DNA from: Ramazzottius varieornatus | Taxonomy: Eukaryota > Tardigrada > Eutardigrada > Parachela > Ramazzottiidae | Assembly (NCBI GenBank): GCA_001949185.1 | Contig: BDGG01000006.1 | Location: 726,827-790,826 of the forward strand | DNA length: 64,000 nucleotides | Direction of reading: 5' to 3' | Shown: piece by piece, positions 11,276-22,354 of the stretch | Position numbering within the stretch: the stretch's first letter is position 1 | How the letters are laid out: every line of letters begins with the position of its first letter | Position numbers and translations under genes: made by a program | Notes under the pieces: generated by a model | Told to the model about the DNA's origin: nothing | What the model saw: the letters and a program-made list of their open reading frames with translations, nothing else | Databases searched by the model: none

Positions 11276-12728
11276 CTCTTGGAATGGCTTCGGTCGCGGT
11301 CTATATCACTCATATTATGTCTGTCTTTGGCCGCGTTGGACGATGAGTTGGATGAACGGCTGCCTTCCACAGATGACGCCGAGCTCGAACGCGATCTCTT
11401 TGTGCTCTTTCGAAAGGATATCTTGGGCTTATATTGAACTGCTGACTTTACAATAGGACCTGGTGCTGTATCACTATCGCTCTCTTTGTCCTCCCCATCC
11501 TCACTACGATGCTGTCGCTTACGGCAATCTGTGCTCTCAAATAACCGGCGGTTATTCAGTTCGTTGCGCTTGTTGCGGTCGGATTTTGCACGTTCGGTAT
11601 TGACCATACGTGAACTCCGCTTGGCTGGCGCATTCTTCTTCCTTCCCTGAAAAAATCCCGAAAACGAAATCACATAAATTACTTCAATGGATGCTGCTAA
11701 ATTAGACCCGCTAGACATCGGTAAAAATATAAATCAATCCGACTGAGCAGCTTGCTTGGATAATATTCACTTACCTCGGACTGGCGAATTCCTTCGAGGG
11801 TGTCAAACAGCGCATTGATCTTCTCGACATCTGATTCCACCTCAACAATGATGGCTTTGGAGATCTGATACCTTTCGTCCCACTTAGCTCGAATATGGAT
11901 GCCTTTCTCAAATTCTTGCTTCCCAATTAGCTCATCGCTGCAGCTTTGTCTTTCGGTCATGCATTCTTCGGTCTGCTCCAGAGGTGGTCTCACTTGATAA
12001 AATCCATCTTCATACTTCAGAAGGATATACTCTGCCGATTGGAAAGAAAGAGTCGGAGCATAACAGACGGATGGCAACAGAAAATACAGTCAACTTACTG
12101 CCCGCATCACGGGTATTCTTGAGCATCGCCTTGAACAGTGCGAAGTTGCCCTTAGCCCTTTCCGGATCCGAAGTTGCGACATTCCTGCTGCCTTTCTTCG
12201 ACTTTTTGTTCCGGTTTCCCATGTTGATATGAAGATAAAGCACCGCAAGGAGACAGCAAGAAAGTGTTGGAGAAACAAAACTGCCATAAATCACAACAAT
12301 TTGAGGAAGATTGACAACCGTTAGAGCCGTTACGTTGCATATATTAGGGCCACGGGCAGCATCTGACACAGTGCTTGCAGTAAATAATGACCCTGCACAC
12401 AAGTAAATGGTTCGTAGCAGCCATGTTGGATTGCTTACGTAACGTCAAAGCAATATGAACGAATCAAATCCACTGATTTCTGGAAGCACATAAACGACAA
12501 TTTCTGGAAACATTTAAAAACACGCTTTCTGTGTTTCTGAGCCTTACCAGCAACGGAGCGGCAACGATTATCGAAATTTTATATCAAGCTAAATTTAGCA
12601 AACAAGCGCGCCGCGAAGGATGATGGTGATGGGCTTAATGAAGGAAACGCCAAGCGAGCCAATCGACTGCCGTCTATCCCTGACTTGACAAATGCCCCAC
12701 CTGTTGATCGTGCCGTGACATCTGAGCG

Positions 12729-15200
12729 ATGACCTGGAAGACGTCACTGATGACCGCAGCACTGACTTCGGTAACCTACAGGAAAATTCAGACGACGAAA
12801 TGGAATCGGCAACGGAAAGTTCGGATTCAAGCTGTGGTAAGAAAATTACGTCACAAGAAAACAATATCTCATGGTGAGACTGTTTATTATTAATCAGGTG
12901 CATTGTCTATGAACCGCTCATGCGGTCCGGATCCTTCGGTGATAAAAGATGCTGGATGGACGATACTGGATGTCTGCGCGATGATGCTGTACAGTGCAAA
13001 GAGCAACGGAATAACAAACGCGACGCTGGACAAGTTCCTAAAAGTGGTAGCGCTGGTCATGAACGGAAAAAGAAACGTGGAGGACGACAGAGCCCGAAAT
13101 AAGTTTCCTGCAAGTGTCCGGTCAGTCAAGAGAGCCTGTTCCCACGAGGAACAGCAAAAGGTTATCCACATCCGTCATTCCTACGAACGAGATTTGCGGC
13201 TATACTCTGCACCCGCATTATAATCCGGCCCGGAAGACTCACGTCTGCGATCTCTGCAGTGCGGAATGGGATCACAAAGTTGTCGAGAAGGATGGCAATC
13301 ACTTTGTGGCTACGTCTCTGCGATGGATCTTATCGAATGTTTTGTACCGATACGGCAAAAACGTCAGTACGGAGAGGTTAGCTGGTGGTATTACCGATGC
13401 TATGTACGACGTAAGGAAATGTATCTCGTATTTGTCCATCTTCTCAACTTACCAGTGGGTGTTCGCCGGAACATGTGGCCGCTATTCTTGGTCTGGGTAA
13501 GCAAAGCATTGCCCAGGGATCGCGAAGCTTTCTTGATGGAGCTATCCCTGCAGCTGACCACTTTGCAGACTGGCTCTCCTGACTGTCGTCCTATAAGCTG
13601 GAAAGATCGAGAAGGGAGGATGATCGAATGATCAACCTACATACACTTTCTGTGGTCAGACACGCCCGAAAGAGCAGCCTTGAATGGTCAGTTTTCACAT
13701 GCCGCAGCGCAAGGGTGCATTTACTGTACTCGGGTAACCGCGCGATATCTCAGACGTTTATTTCTGTTCACTTTGCGCACTTATATTTATCAAACAGCAC
13801 GTGCTTTTTTTGGCAGACTGCGGAATGTATTGACCACGTAATGTGTTACCGCTACAAGAAAGATCCCAATCCTGAAATCTCACGAGAAGATAGTAGCCTT
13901 GTCCGAGAGATGGCACACCCTAACCCCAGCCGAACAGAAGAAAATACATGAAGACCGAACCGTCGGTGGTTTCAAACGGCCTTCCCTCGTACGAAACTGG
14001 GAGATGTTCGACGTGGTGGAAGGTTTCGCACAGGACGTCATGCATTAAATGGACGAAGGTCTATCGAAGGGCTTCCTAAAGGCCGTCGTCGAAGGAAGTA
14101 GCGTGATGAAATTGTCAAAGAACCAGGTGAATGAAATCGATCGTAGATGGCTATCGATCACAGTCCCTGGTCACGACGACAGGAAATTACGTTCAGTCCG
14201 CACCTACAAGCAGTGGAAGGCTCACGAGTTTCGCTTTTTCCTCCAAGATGGTGGTCCCTTTGTGACGAATGGACTCGTGCCTAATGCCTTCTATAAGATC
14301 CATTGCTTGGCGAGCTCAATCGCATGGACGAGCACACAAGATTCAGTCACCGCGCATGACGTCAAGACAGTTGAGAAAGCATGTACTACTTTCCTCAAGA
14401 ATTTCCAGAATTTCTTCGGCGTGCGCGCAATGAAGTATTCCGTTCATCTTGTCCAGCATATACCCATGGCCTTAAGATTATTCGGTCCGTTGCATTTGGT
14501 GTCTTGCTATAGACCGGAGAAGGAAATCGGAAAAATCTCTTGGAGAATTTGTGGAACGAATAATACCACAAAACAAATAATGAATTCGTTTCTGATACTG
14601 ACCGAATGTGGCAACTACCTCAGTGACGTGATATCACTAGACTCCAAGAAGAACAGTCTGGTGATGAAAACGATCCTTCAAGTTATGGATTTACCGATGC
14701 CTGTATTTTCTGCAACGGCCTCGGAGGGAACGTGTCGCCTTTTGGGAAAACCGGAGCTTTTGATGAACAAAGATGTGCTGAGCCTGCTCAGGCGGCACCC
14801 GGAAATTCAAGATACCGACTCCCGAAAATTTTTCAGCTTCAAAAGAGCCTGTGTGCGAGTTGGAATCTTCCTACATACCAGCGCGCACAACGAAAAGTCC
14901 CTCCGAAATGAGAGCATCATAATGGATAAAGATCAAAAGGCATGGAAAGTATTCGACATTATCGCGGTCGTGGGTACGGAAGCTAACCAGGTGGGGCGAA
15001 CCGTCGTTTACGGAGAAAAAATGGAAAAGGTAGACGCTAACAGAGTCGAAGTGGACCATGTCTACGCCGTACAGGCTTCCGGTACGAAACAAGTGTTTCC
15101 GACAGCGTTTGTTCGAAAACAACTGGTCATTTTGCGGAAGCATGACGCAGGTCGGCGGCTTATCATTAGCCCTCCGTCGAATATTTATCTTGTGACGTGA
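12729..15200 (+). pseudogene. CACTA/EnSpm-type (TNP2-like) transposase, degraded
   Basis: Pieces read in order with splice-like joints. Acidic start ending at the donor near 12838; exon from 12898 (GPDPSVIKDAGWTILDVCAM); then in another frame ICGYTLHPHYNPARKTHVCD with a paired CxxC; WILSNVLYRYGKN; then SDTPERAALNGQFSHAAAQG followed by CIYC before a donor near 13732; then MFDVVEGFAQDVMH. A TAA at 14046-14048 follows directly, and the 14049-15200 frame continues MDEGLSKGFLKAVVEG and then KAHEFRFFLQDGG, SVHLVQHIPMALRLFGPLHL and similar blocks typical of the C-terminal half of TNP2-like transposases in animals. At least two frame changes (near 13110 and 13480) and the nonsense codon show decay. 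The family call rests on pattern recognition of these blocks. I did not find its terminal repeats. Confidence 0.65.
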
Positions 15201-15964
15201 ATCAAGGTTGGCTTATACCGGGTTCAAGTAGGTCGTCGTGGTGGCCCACATTTTGCTTGACCGGTGGCCTCTGTGTTGCAGGTGCAGCTTAAGGCCAACT
15301 CCCATCGCAGTCCGATGCTTGCACCGTCGCAGTCCGATGGTTACTGCACAGCACAGTTTCATACAGGAATGACTAGACTCCAAGCATTGTATACGGGAGC
15401 CAAGTACAGACTAAACTTGAGATTTTGTGATTTCGTATTTTTAGCTTTTTTAATAATAGGTAGGTTGGCCCGGAGTTGCCTGCACATTCGAACAATATGG
15501 CAGCGTGTGACGTCAACGTATCGAAATACACGCGGACATTTGCATACTATATTGCAGCACGCTGTATACGTCATATACTACCCCACACATGCTTCAGAAT
15601 GTTACGGCATGAATAACAAGCAGCCAGGCTTGGCTCCGCAAGAAACAATGAGAAAGTAAACTAGAATGTTCAATATACGGAACAGGCGCACCTTCTCAAA
15701 AAACTTCTCCCTGCCTGTCTTCAGACTGGATCTGGTCGTTGCAGTGCTACAAAGGCTGACTGACATCTGTCTTGCCTTTAGACACGCGCAGGTGTTCAAT
15801 TCCATTGCTGCGCCGTTCGAATTGCTTACAGCCTCGTGATACTATCTGTCCCAGCTTGTTGTCCGGAAAATTTATCACTATCGCGCCATCGCTTAGTAGT
15901 GTCTCAAATGATCGTCAGGATCTTATTGAATATAGGTGCCAGTAGGTTTTTTCAGAAGGGGAAT
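15201..15964. other. Non-coding stretch between transposase and chromodomain ORF
   Basis: No supported gene. TCGCAGTCCGATG occurs twice at about 15310-15340 and in inverted form near 3965-3990, so part of this is dispersed repeat. The segment just before 15960 ends in a good acceptor (GGTTTTTTCAG). Confidence 0.4.
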
Positions 15965-16297
15965 ATGAGAGTTTCAGCCCCGAAAAACATTAAGCAAAAA
16001 TATACCGTTGAACGCATTGTTGGCCATGAAGGACAGAAAGGCCTTGGTACTCATATTTTGTACCACGTGAAGTGGTACGGATACCCGGAATCAAAGAACA
16101 CATGGGAGCCTGAGGAATCGTTGCTACAAAGCGGAGATGCAATTGCTGAATACTGGAGGACGGTCAACTGTTTGAAGGAATACGACAGCCGTCGTAAACG
16201 CGGCGAAACCTACAAGTCAAAGAAGGAAGCCTCGAAGGAGTTCCAGCGGTTGATCAACGGACTCAGTAGTATTTTGAAGGAAGACCCATGTGTGTGA
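15965..16297 (+). CDS. Chromodomain protein ORF beside the CACTA transposase
   Basis: About 110 aa from the ATG at 15965. Residues about 13-65 form a chromodomain: YTVERIVGHEG, then YHVKWYGYPESKNTWEPEES, including the W/Y positions that build the methyl-lysine cage and the NTWEP turn. The rest is a basic then Ser/Leu helical tail. It may start further 5' through a splice acceptor just upstream (TTTTTTCAG). It shares orientation with the CACTA-type pseudogene 765 bp upstream and could be that element's second ORF, or an independent host or retroelement fragment. Unlike the MULE-borne copy it is uninterrupted. Expression is unknown. Confidence 0.6.
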   Translation: MRVSAPKNIKQKYTVERIVGHEGQKGLGTHILYHVKWYGYPESKNTWEPEESLLQSGDAIAEYWRTVNCLKEYDSRRKRGETYKSKKEASKEFQRLINGLSSILKEDPCV

Positions 16298-16329
16298 AAG
16301 TTTTAAGATATAATTGGCTTGTATATTTG

Positions 16330-16412
16330 GAATGTGGGTAGATGATGTTTACCAAATCGTTTTCCTAAGTGGCGCAAACTTTCACCCATTAAGAACACAA
16401 ACCACTTGAGAA
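16330..16412. repeat. Degenerate module of the palindromic repeat
   Basis: Contains CCTAAGTGGCGCAAACTTTC and, about 45 bp on, AACCACTTGAGAAAGCGATC, resembling the two arms of the palindromic repeat found in introns elsewhere in the window. Poorly preserved. Confidence 0.35.
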
Positions 16413-16543
16413 AGCGATCTGCTTCAATTCATTCGCTCATGTCCCATTTTTTTTGGCTCAGCAGCATTCCTGTATGTGAGAAAAACATCACCACTGTCAC
16501 GGTAAGGTCGTTGTGCTGTTATTTTGTTATTCTATTATTTCAG

Positions 16544-16758
16544 GAGCAGTGACACCTGCGTCGCTCGTGCTCCATAGAGTTGCCTCTGATATTCTGGGGA
16601 TGGATCCCAGCCGGCTGACGGAGAAGGAAACGAGATCGCTGTCACGTTGGATTGGCTTGGCGGTAAAAATAGTGTTTTCACACGACAAAGACGTTCACGG
16701 TACTCGTCAGCTAACTCGCAACGGTCCCAGACATTATGTCGAACTTTCTCTGTTATAG
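16544..16758 (+). CDS. Possible exon, unknown protein
   Basis: A strong acceptor (TTCTATTATTTCAG) leads into an open frame of about 70 codons with a helical, charged sequence (LTEKETRSLSRWIGLAVKIV). I recognise no domain. Its position after the chromodomain ORF suggests it could be another exon of the same transposon, but no joining donor is certain. Confidence 0.3.
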
Positions 16759-16898
16759 CTCATGTTCGATTCAAGTTACTGGGAAAGGATATTCGCGTTG
16801 ATCATTTACTAATCTATTGCCTACGCGGCATCTTTGATACTCTTGAATTTGCTCGCTTCACGCTGCTGAGTTTTGCGGCAGCAATACTTCTTTGTTGA

Positions 16899-17545
16899 AT
16901 TTTCTGCTGCAAATCTGGTTCCTTTTTTCTGCTTTCTCGAAAATTTCCAATACAAATCCTAATACTTTGATTCTTTCCGAAATGTTAAAATTTCACTATA
17001 TCTGCCATTGGAAGATCCCCACTAAAATACCCTTCTTTGTATTTTACTGTGGTTTTGTAAAATTAGGTTCAGCACAACGCTACTGCATGTACTATTATTG
17101 TAACAATATCTTCAGTCCGACGCGTCTTTATTTTCAATTTGCTCTTTCACTTGGCATGACGTAACCGGACGTAACAGATACTACTGTAATTCTTCATGAA
17201 CTTGAATGAGCGCGTCATCATACTCGCGAAACATTTATCAGGGGGTTGTAAGGGTGTAAATTGCGGATCGGGGTGCAACTTTACACGTATGATCATATAA
17301 TTTGCCAAGTTCGTGAAGCACTACAATACGGTATTCAGCGAATTTTTTTTGTTCGCTCATGGATCTCAGTGCCCGGTCCACAGCATCAATGAACGTCATC
17401 AATCTGCATTCCACAAGCTGCATGAGAAGGCTTATGCTCTTGTAATTACACGGAGCTGTCGTGCAAGCTGCTTGAGGTCTATGACGTTTTTCTAATTGGG
17501 CAGAAACCAGAACGGAGCCAGTAAAAATCGGCCACGCACTCGACT
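16899..17545. other. Intergenic, no gene seen
   Basis: A/T-rich DNA with no ORF I can support, ending at the 3' side of the GH19 chitinase gene. Short frames here are hydrophobic or low complexity and have no motif. Confidence 0.4.
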
Positions 17546-19252
17546 TCATTTTCTGATTATCAGCTTCATCCCTGGATGGATGATGCTAGGGTTAGCGATG
17601 TTGTTATCGCGGGCTATTTTGTTGTAGTCCACGCCATACTTCTGACCAATCGCCCACAAATAATCCCCTGGCTGCACAGTATACTCCTGTAGATCGTTTC
17701 CGCTATGAGGAGCGCTAACATTGACATGTCCACCTCTCGAACCACCTTGGGGCCCCGAGGCGGCACCATGACTTGCTTTCTTGATGGTCAGCTTCATTCC
17801 GGGATGTATGACACTGGGGTTCGCAATGTTGTTGTCCTTGGCGATCTGATTGAAGTCAACTCCGAACGTCTGCCCAATGGCCCACAGGTAGTCGCCAGGC
17901 TGAACCGTGTAAATCATGTGGCCACTTTCTCCAGTACTCAAACTGGCATCACCTGAGGAACCTGAGCTTGAACCAGATGCCGCATCTCCCTTCGTGATAA
18001 TCAGCTTCATACCTGGATGAATTACGCTTGGGTTGGCAATATTATTGTCCCTCGCTATTTTATTATAATCCACACCGAATTTCTGTCCGATCGCCCACAG
18101 ATAATCTCCAGGCTGAACCGTGTAGATGACATTCCCGCCGGACGTGGCTGATGAGGTATGTGAGCCATTTGCGGAGGGTGCTAGTGAAGGAGCGACTGGC
18201 GGACCCGAAGGTGCCTTTCTGATTTTCAGTCTCGTGCCGGGATGGATCACGCTTGGGTTGGCAATGTTGTTGTCACGAGCAATCTGGTTGAAATCCACGC
18301 CGTACTTCTGCCCAATGGCCCATAGAAACTCACCCGGCTGTACAGCGTGAGTTATTTCGCCGGCACCACCGGTATGTACATGTCCTGGTCCAGGGCCCGA
18401 CTTGCGAAATGCCAAAGGGCCGGTTCCTAACAAGACTCCCTTGATTGCTTCATGATATCTTTTCCGCCGACCCAATTGTTCCTCGTGATGCCCATCTAGC
18501 TCCATGCTGTTGATGGCTCTGACAGTCGAGTTGAAGTCGTTCAAGTTTAGTCCAGGCTTCACCTACCAAAAGACAGTCTATGAAATGGGAGCGCGGCAAA
18601 CAAACTCGACCAGATTATCTTCCAAATTGGCGCACGCCTTCGGCTGATAACACCGAGAAATTGCTCCACTTGGGAACTAGACAAGGTCGTTTTCCTAAGT
18701 GGCGTACCCGTCCGGTGCTATTAGCTGGATCAGTGCGCCACTTCGGAAAATGATTCGCTTAAGTCTGTTTTCGAGCTGCAATGGGGTATATGTTACCCGG
18801 GCTTTCCAGAACCAAGCAGTGACGGCCCAGGCGACGCCCAAGTCCTTCTCCACCATTTCTGGATTTTTGACCAGCGTATCATCCCCATACAGCGCTTCCG
18901 ATGCGTCACGGTAGTTGTAGTCATGGGTCAGCTGGATGTATCCGCGTCCCTTGTACTTGGCACCTCCGGTGTAGAAATCGTCTGGTTGTGGGCTGATCTC
19001 GGAAACGTACAGCAGCATGGCGCTTTCATGGTAGATGTTGGCCAGAAACATGGCCAGTTCTCCTCTGCTGCTGATACCTGCCTGACTGATGGCAGTGAGT
19101 AGACGTGGGAACTGCTCCGGCTGGGCATGGGAATCACAGGCTTCCAACGTCCGCTGGAACTGTTCTGGGCTTATCAAGGTGGACATGGTACCGCTACCGC
19201 TGTTGCCAGAAACGGCGGTCCAGACTTTATTTAGTAAAGAATTTATAGACAT
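17546..19252 (-). CDS. GH19 chitinase with four C-terminal LysM domains
   Basis: Two exons, 19252-18797 and 18562-17546, join in phase (donor after CGG, acceptor TTTTGGTAG) to give about 490 aa. Residues about 25-200 are a family 19 glycoside hydrolase of the bacterial type: FLANIYHESA holds the catalytic Glu, then KYKGRGYIQLTHDYNY, VAWAVTAWFWKAR, and after the intron NSTVRAINS. Four LysM repeats follow, each with a core like YTVQPGDYLWAIGQ and ARDNNIANPSVIHPG, joined by Gly/Ser-rich linkers. The enzyme should hydrolyse chitin, with LysM modules binding GlcNAc polymers. The four repeats are close to each other at DNA level, suggesting recent duplication. I see no signal peptide from this ATG. 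An acceptor-like TTTTGTCCACAG just upstream (about 19284) suggests a missing 5' exon that could supply one. The intron holds two palindromic repeat modules. Confidence 0.85.
18589..18780. repeat. Modular palindromic repeat, two modules, in the GH19 intron
   Basis: Starts GGGAGCGCGGCAAACAAACT and ends GTCTGTTTTCGAGCTGC, with two hairpin modules between (arms such as TTGGCGCACGCC, TCCACTTGGGAA, AAGTGGCGTACC, GTGCGCCACTT). It occupies nearly all of the single intron of the chitinase gene. Confidence 0.7.
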
Positions 19253-19522
19253 GTTTTCGAACTTTGTAGTTTGTACTGTGGACAAAACATCGACCAGTTA
19301 GGTTAAACAACAAACAGCTGATAAGAAATTGATCGATATACAGTATACGACTGCAGTAACCACCAGAGGTGCGTCGACGTTGAACCGGTTTTGTTGCCTT
19401 TGTGCCTTGAAGCGCCATAGCGTCACTTGAAATTGCCCGACTCGTAGAGCGTGAAGGGCGTACGAAAAGGTAATTTAACTCTGTTCACATGGTTTTCAGG
19501 ACCTTCGAATAAGAACTTCTAT

Positions 19523-21945
19523 TTATGTTTTGCGGTTCGCCAGTCTATCGGCATCGAGATACACCTGACTGGTACGACTTGAATGTACAGTACTTATGGA
19601 AGTCGCATTTGGTCCAACATGATAACTGGAACGACCTTTAAAACCGGCTCTGTATCTGACGGCCAAGATCTCTTCTGCTCGGAGTGACCACCAACCCAGC
19701 TTTGCGGTATACCTGAAATGAAACAAATCTCAGTCCGGAAGTCAGAAATCATTTCTACGGAACTGCGCTAATCTTCGACGACGTACCAACGAGGCATAAA
19801 GGTGGCGACTGCAGCTGCTAAGCACAGCAAAAGAAAGCCAAATGTTCCACAGGCAGCCTTGGTCAGCGTTCCCATAAATTCTGAGAGAAAAGCAACTCTT
19901 CCGAATTGCGCCTTAGATGAAACGATTAACACGTATGCAAACCTTTAGAAACTTGATCAGTATCCGAACAAAGCTCGCGCATGTAACCACAGGCAGGCTT
20001 GTTGGGAGGCGGGAAAACTCCCCCGTACCACTCTCGCGCCACTTCCGGTGTAGTCAAGAGTACCTTTGTGATTGCGTCGTATTGCCACGCAGTCTGCAAG
20101 AACACAGACCGGCTCTACTGTTTTACGAACAATGCAGACTTTCAGGTGTAAACGAAACGGATGTTTACCTGAAACTGCTGGTTCGCTTTATTGAACCTTT
20201 GGAAGAATACATCGGCAAGGCGGAAGGCATCTGCACCGATTGTGACGTTCCGACTCTCCAGGTGAAATGTTCGGTTGAGCATAAGTTTTCGTACTAGCGC
20301 CCCATTCACCAACGAGTCTCTTGATCGTCCATCGAGATAATCCAGGACCTGAAATGAACGATGCTTCCTTTCAATTCGTCCAAGCATTTTGACAGCAACG
20401 ATAAAGGAAACTGACCTCGAACAGCCCCAAGGTCGCCTCGAAGGCCGATAATGAATTATCATTTACCTACAACAAGAGTTCATGTTGCACTTTCGTTCGC
20501 GCGTTTGTGCCAAACGTATTCAAGATCTCACAAACCATTTCGTCGGAGCTGAAAGTATAATTGTACTGTAGACGTGCTCGATCGGCTGTCGCATTGAAAA
20601 TGCCTTCACTTAGGTACCAGTGCGCATTGTCGAACTGCGCTACGATCAGAGACTCAAATGCCAATAGTGCCACCTGTCGGTGACCCACAAAGTAATTCAA
20701 AATAATCAGAACTTTATTGCAAGTCAAGAATTCCTAAAGAACAGGCAAGAATGTCCTCTTACGTGGTCGTTGGTGTTGTTACTCTTTTCCATAAGATCTG
20801 CATGGATTGCCAGCTTGTTGGGTTGCATATAAAAGAAAACCTGTCGAAAATGTGGCGTGACAGTATAATGATTAGGCTGAGCGCTGGGGACATTGTTGGC
20901 TTACGAATTCTCCGTTCGTCATGTTGAGCAAATAAGCTACTATCTGTCATGTAAAACAAAATGAATTATCGTATTCAAGAAACCCCCGCACAATTATGGC
21001 GCGCCCAGTTCCGGATACACAGTTTTCACCATTTCGGGCGTTCTTACCATCACTTGACGAACCACATCTTCCCGCGTCTCAATAATAATTACGCGCGAAC
21101 GTTGTTTCGCCCGCGTAAGCGCGGCTTCGTAGTGTGGTTTCCGAACCGAATCTATTTCTTCGTACGAAATGACAAAACGGTTGGAAGTCGACAGCTGGCT
21201 CTTGATAGTCCGGCATATCATGCCCAGATAGCCTTGGGCGTACAGATAATTCAACGGATTTTCGCATAGTACGGTGGCGGTGGTTAACGAGTATTTTTCG
21301 AGGAAGACCTTCAGCGCCGGCACTTGAGCTCCCCGACCTGTTGGTCCAAATGAGATGAAAGTCGGGTAGCGCTGCTTGTTCATAAAAGCCGTGTCCGCCG
21401 ACGTACTAAAAGAAACCGATACGAAGTACTGGCATGGGAACAAAGATCTTGTTCAGTACAATGGAAATATCTACCTTCCTATGAGAAGTACATTCAACTC
21501 TGTAAAAGATGAAAGGGTGACCGTTCAACATTTCGCCCATCATAACGTTCATCTTGACGAAATTCTTACCTCTAGCGAAGTCAGCCAGAACCATCATTTC
21601 CAAGCTGCATCCTGGCGCCAGTAAGACAGTCAAGCCAGCGTGATCCTGTACGAAGTCGATCAGACTCCCAGCTAGACTGATCATGTTGGCCGCAGCCTCG
21701 CCACAGTCTTTGACATTCCGTTGATACAGTACATGCCTACTGGTATTAGCCAACAAGTGGGGATATCGAGCCGACGCCCTTTCGAACGCTACGTCATACA
21801 TCGGTGCAGTAGCGTAGTATCCGAAGTTGACGTCTTCGCCAAGAATGAGTATTATGACTTGGACGTTTAGTGAGCTCATACACCAGAAGATGTTGGCGAA
21901 GAAGACAAGATATGTTAAAACGAATGGCGCGGGACGGAATTTCAT
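19523..21945 (-). CDS. Natriuretic-peptide-receptor-like protein lacking a cyclase domain
   Basis: Eleven exons in consistent phase: 21945-21570, a 25-nt microexon 21499-21475, 21405-21048, 20943-20905, 20840-20763, 20673-20536, 20466-20416, 20348-20169, 20093-19943, 19880-19787 and 19712-19523; about 559 aa. A signal peptide opens it. The ectodomain follows the ANF-receptor ligand-binding pattern: LLAPGCSLEMMVLADFA, RYPTFISFGPTG, NGEFVFFYMQP, then VNGALVRKLMLNRTF and WYGGVFPPPNKPACGYMREL, which matches the juxtamembrane WP/CG region of receptor guanylyl cyclases. One membrane helix (FGFLLLCLAAAVATF) follows. The tail is only about 65 residues. It includes a juxtamembrane-like AKLGWWSLRAEEI and ends at a stop, with no kinase-homology or cyclase domain before the chitinase gene. 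It could be a clearance-type receptor (compare NPR-C) or a truncated gene. A CAG/GTGTAT near 19566 could be a donor to unseen exons, but I find none downstream. Confidence 0.75.
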
Positions 21946-22354
21946 AGTCGAATTCAGAAGAGATTTAGGCAAGCTTTTCCTGACATTCGCACTTTTGCGC
22001 ACTAGAAAATTATTGCCCATAACAAACTGGGCAAGGACGACAAATTTTCGACGATTCCCGCTTGTCACCCCACCATCGGGACACACAAAGAAGTTGTCAC
22101 GCATAGGCGGGCCAATTTGCACCAATTTCGTTTGATATTTGTTTGTGTGTCACTCGCGGCCATGGTGTACTCGCTATAGTGTAAAAATAGTGCCAATAGC
22201 ACCATTGTTAAGTGGGTCGTGTTGCCCACTTCCTTCCATCCTCGCGGTTGTGGTTGAGACTTGATTCGCGAAACACGCGATTAAAGTAACGTTTCCGAAA
22301 ATTTGCTGTTACTCGATCATTTACTCGTAGACTGTGTTGGATTGAGATATCGTA

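Larger units (their letters stand above)
4162..12222 (-). pseudogene. Basic, Ser-rich host gene interrupted by a MULE insertion
   Basis: Exons on the minus strand: 12222-12099, 12031-11775, 11646-11276, then after the transposon 5726 to about 5655, 5402-5299, 4458-4399 and 4322-4162 (stop TGA). The ATG opens a Lys/Arg-rich start. The middle exon is rich in Ser, Arg and Asp/Glu, like a nuclear protein, and the last exons are charged and helical. I do not recognise the family. With the transposon and one target-site copy removed, phase is kept only if the exon at 5726 ends at a weak donor (GTCAAC, 5654); the better-looking donor GTAAAA a few bases on would shift frame. The uninterrupted protein would be about 382 aa. 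The insertion sits inside a coding exon, so this allele should be disrupted unless transcription or splicing bypasses it. The intron between 5298 and 4459 holds palindromic repeats. Confidence 0.6.

Noticed and set aside
20467-20472. In-frame TAG suggesting a broken receptor gene
   Set aside because: This TAG is the splice acceptor of the 20466-20416 exon. The upstream exon ends earlier at 20536 and phase is kept.
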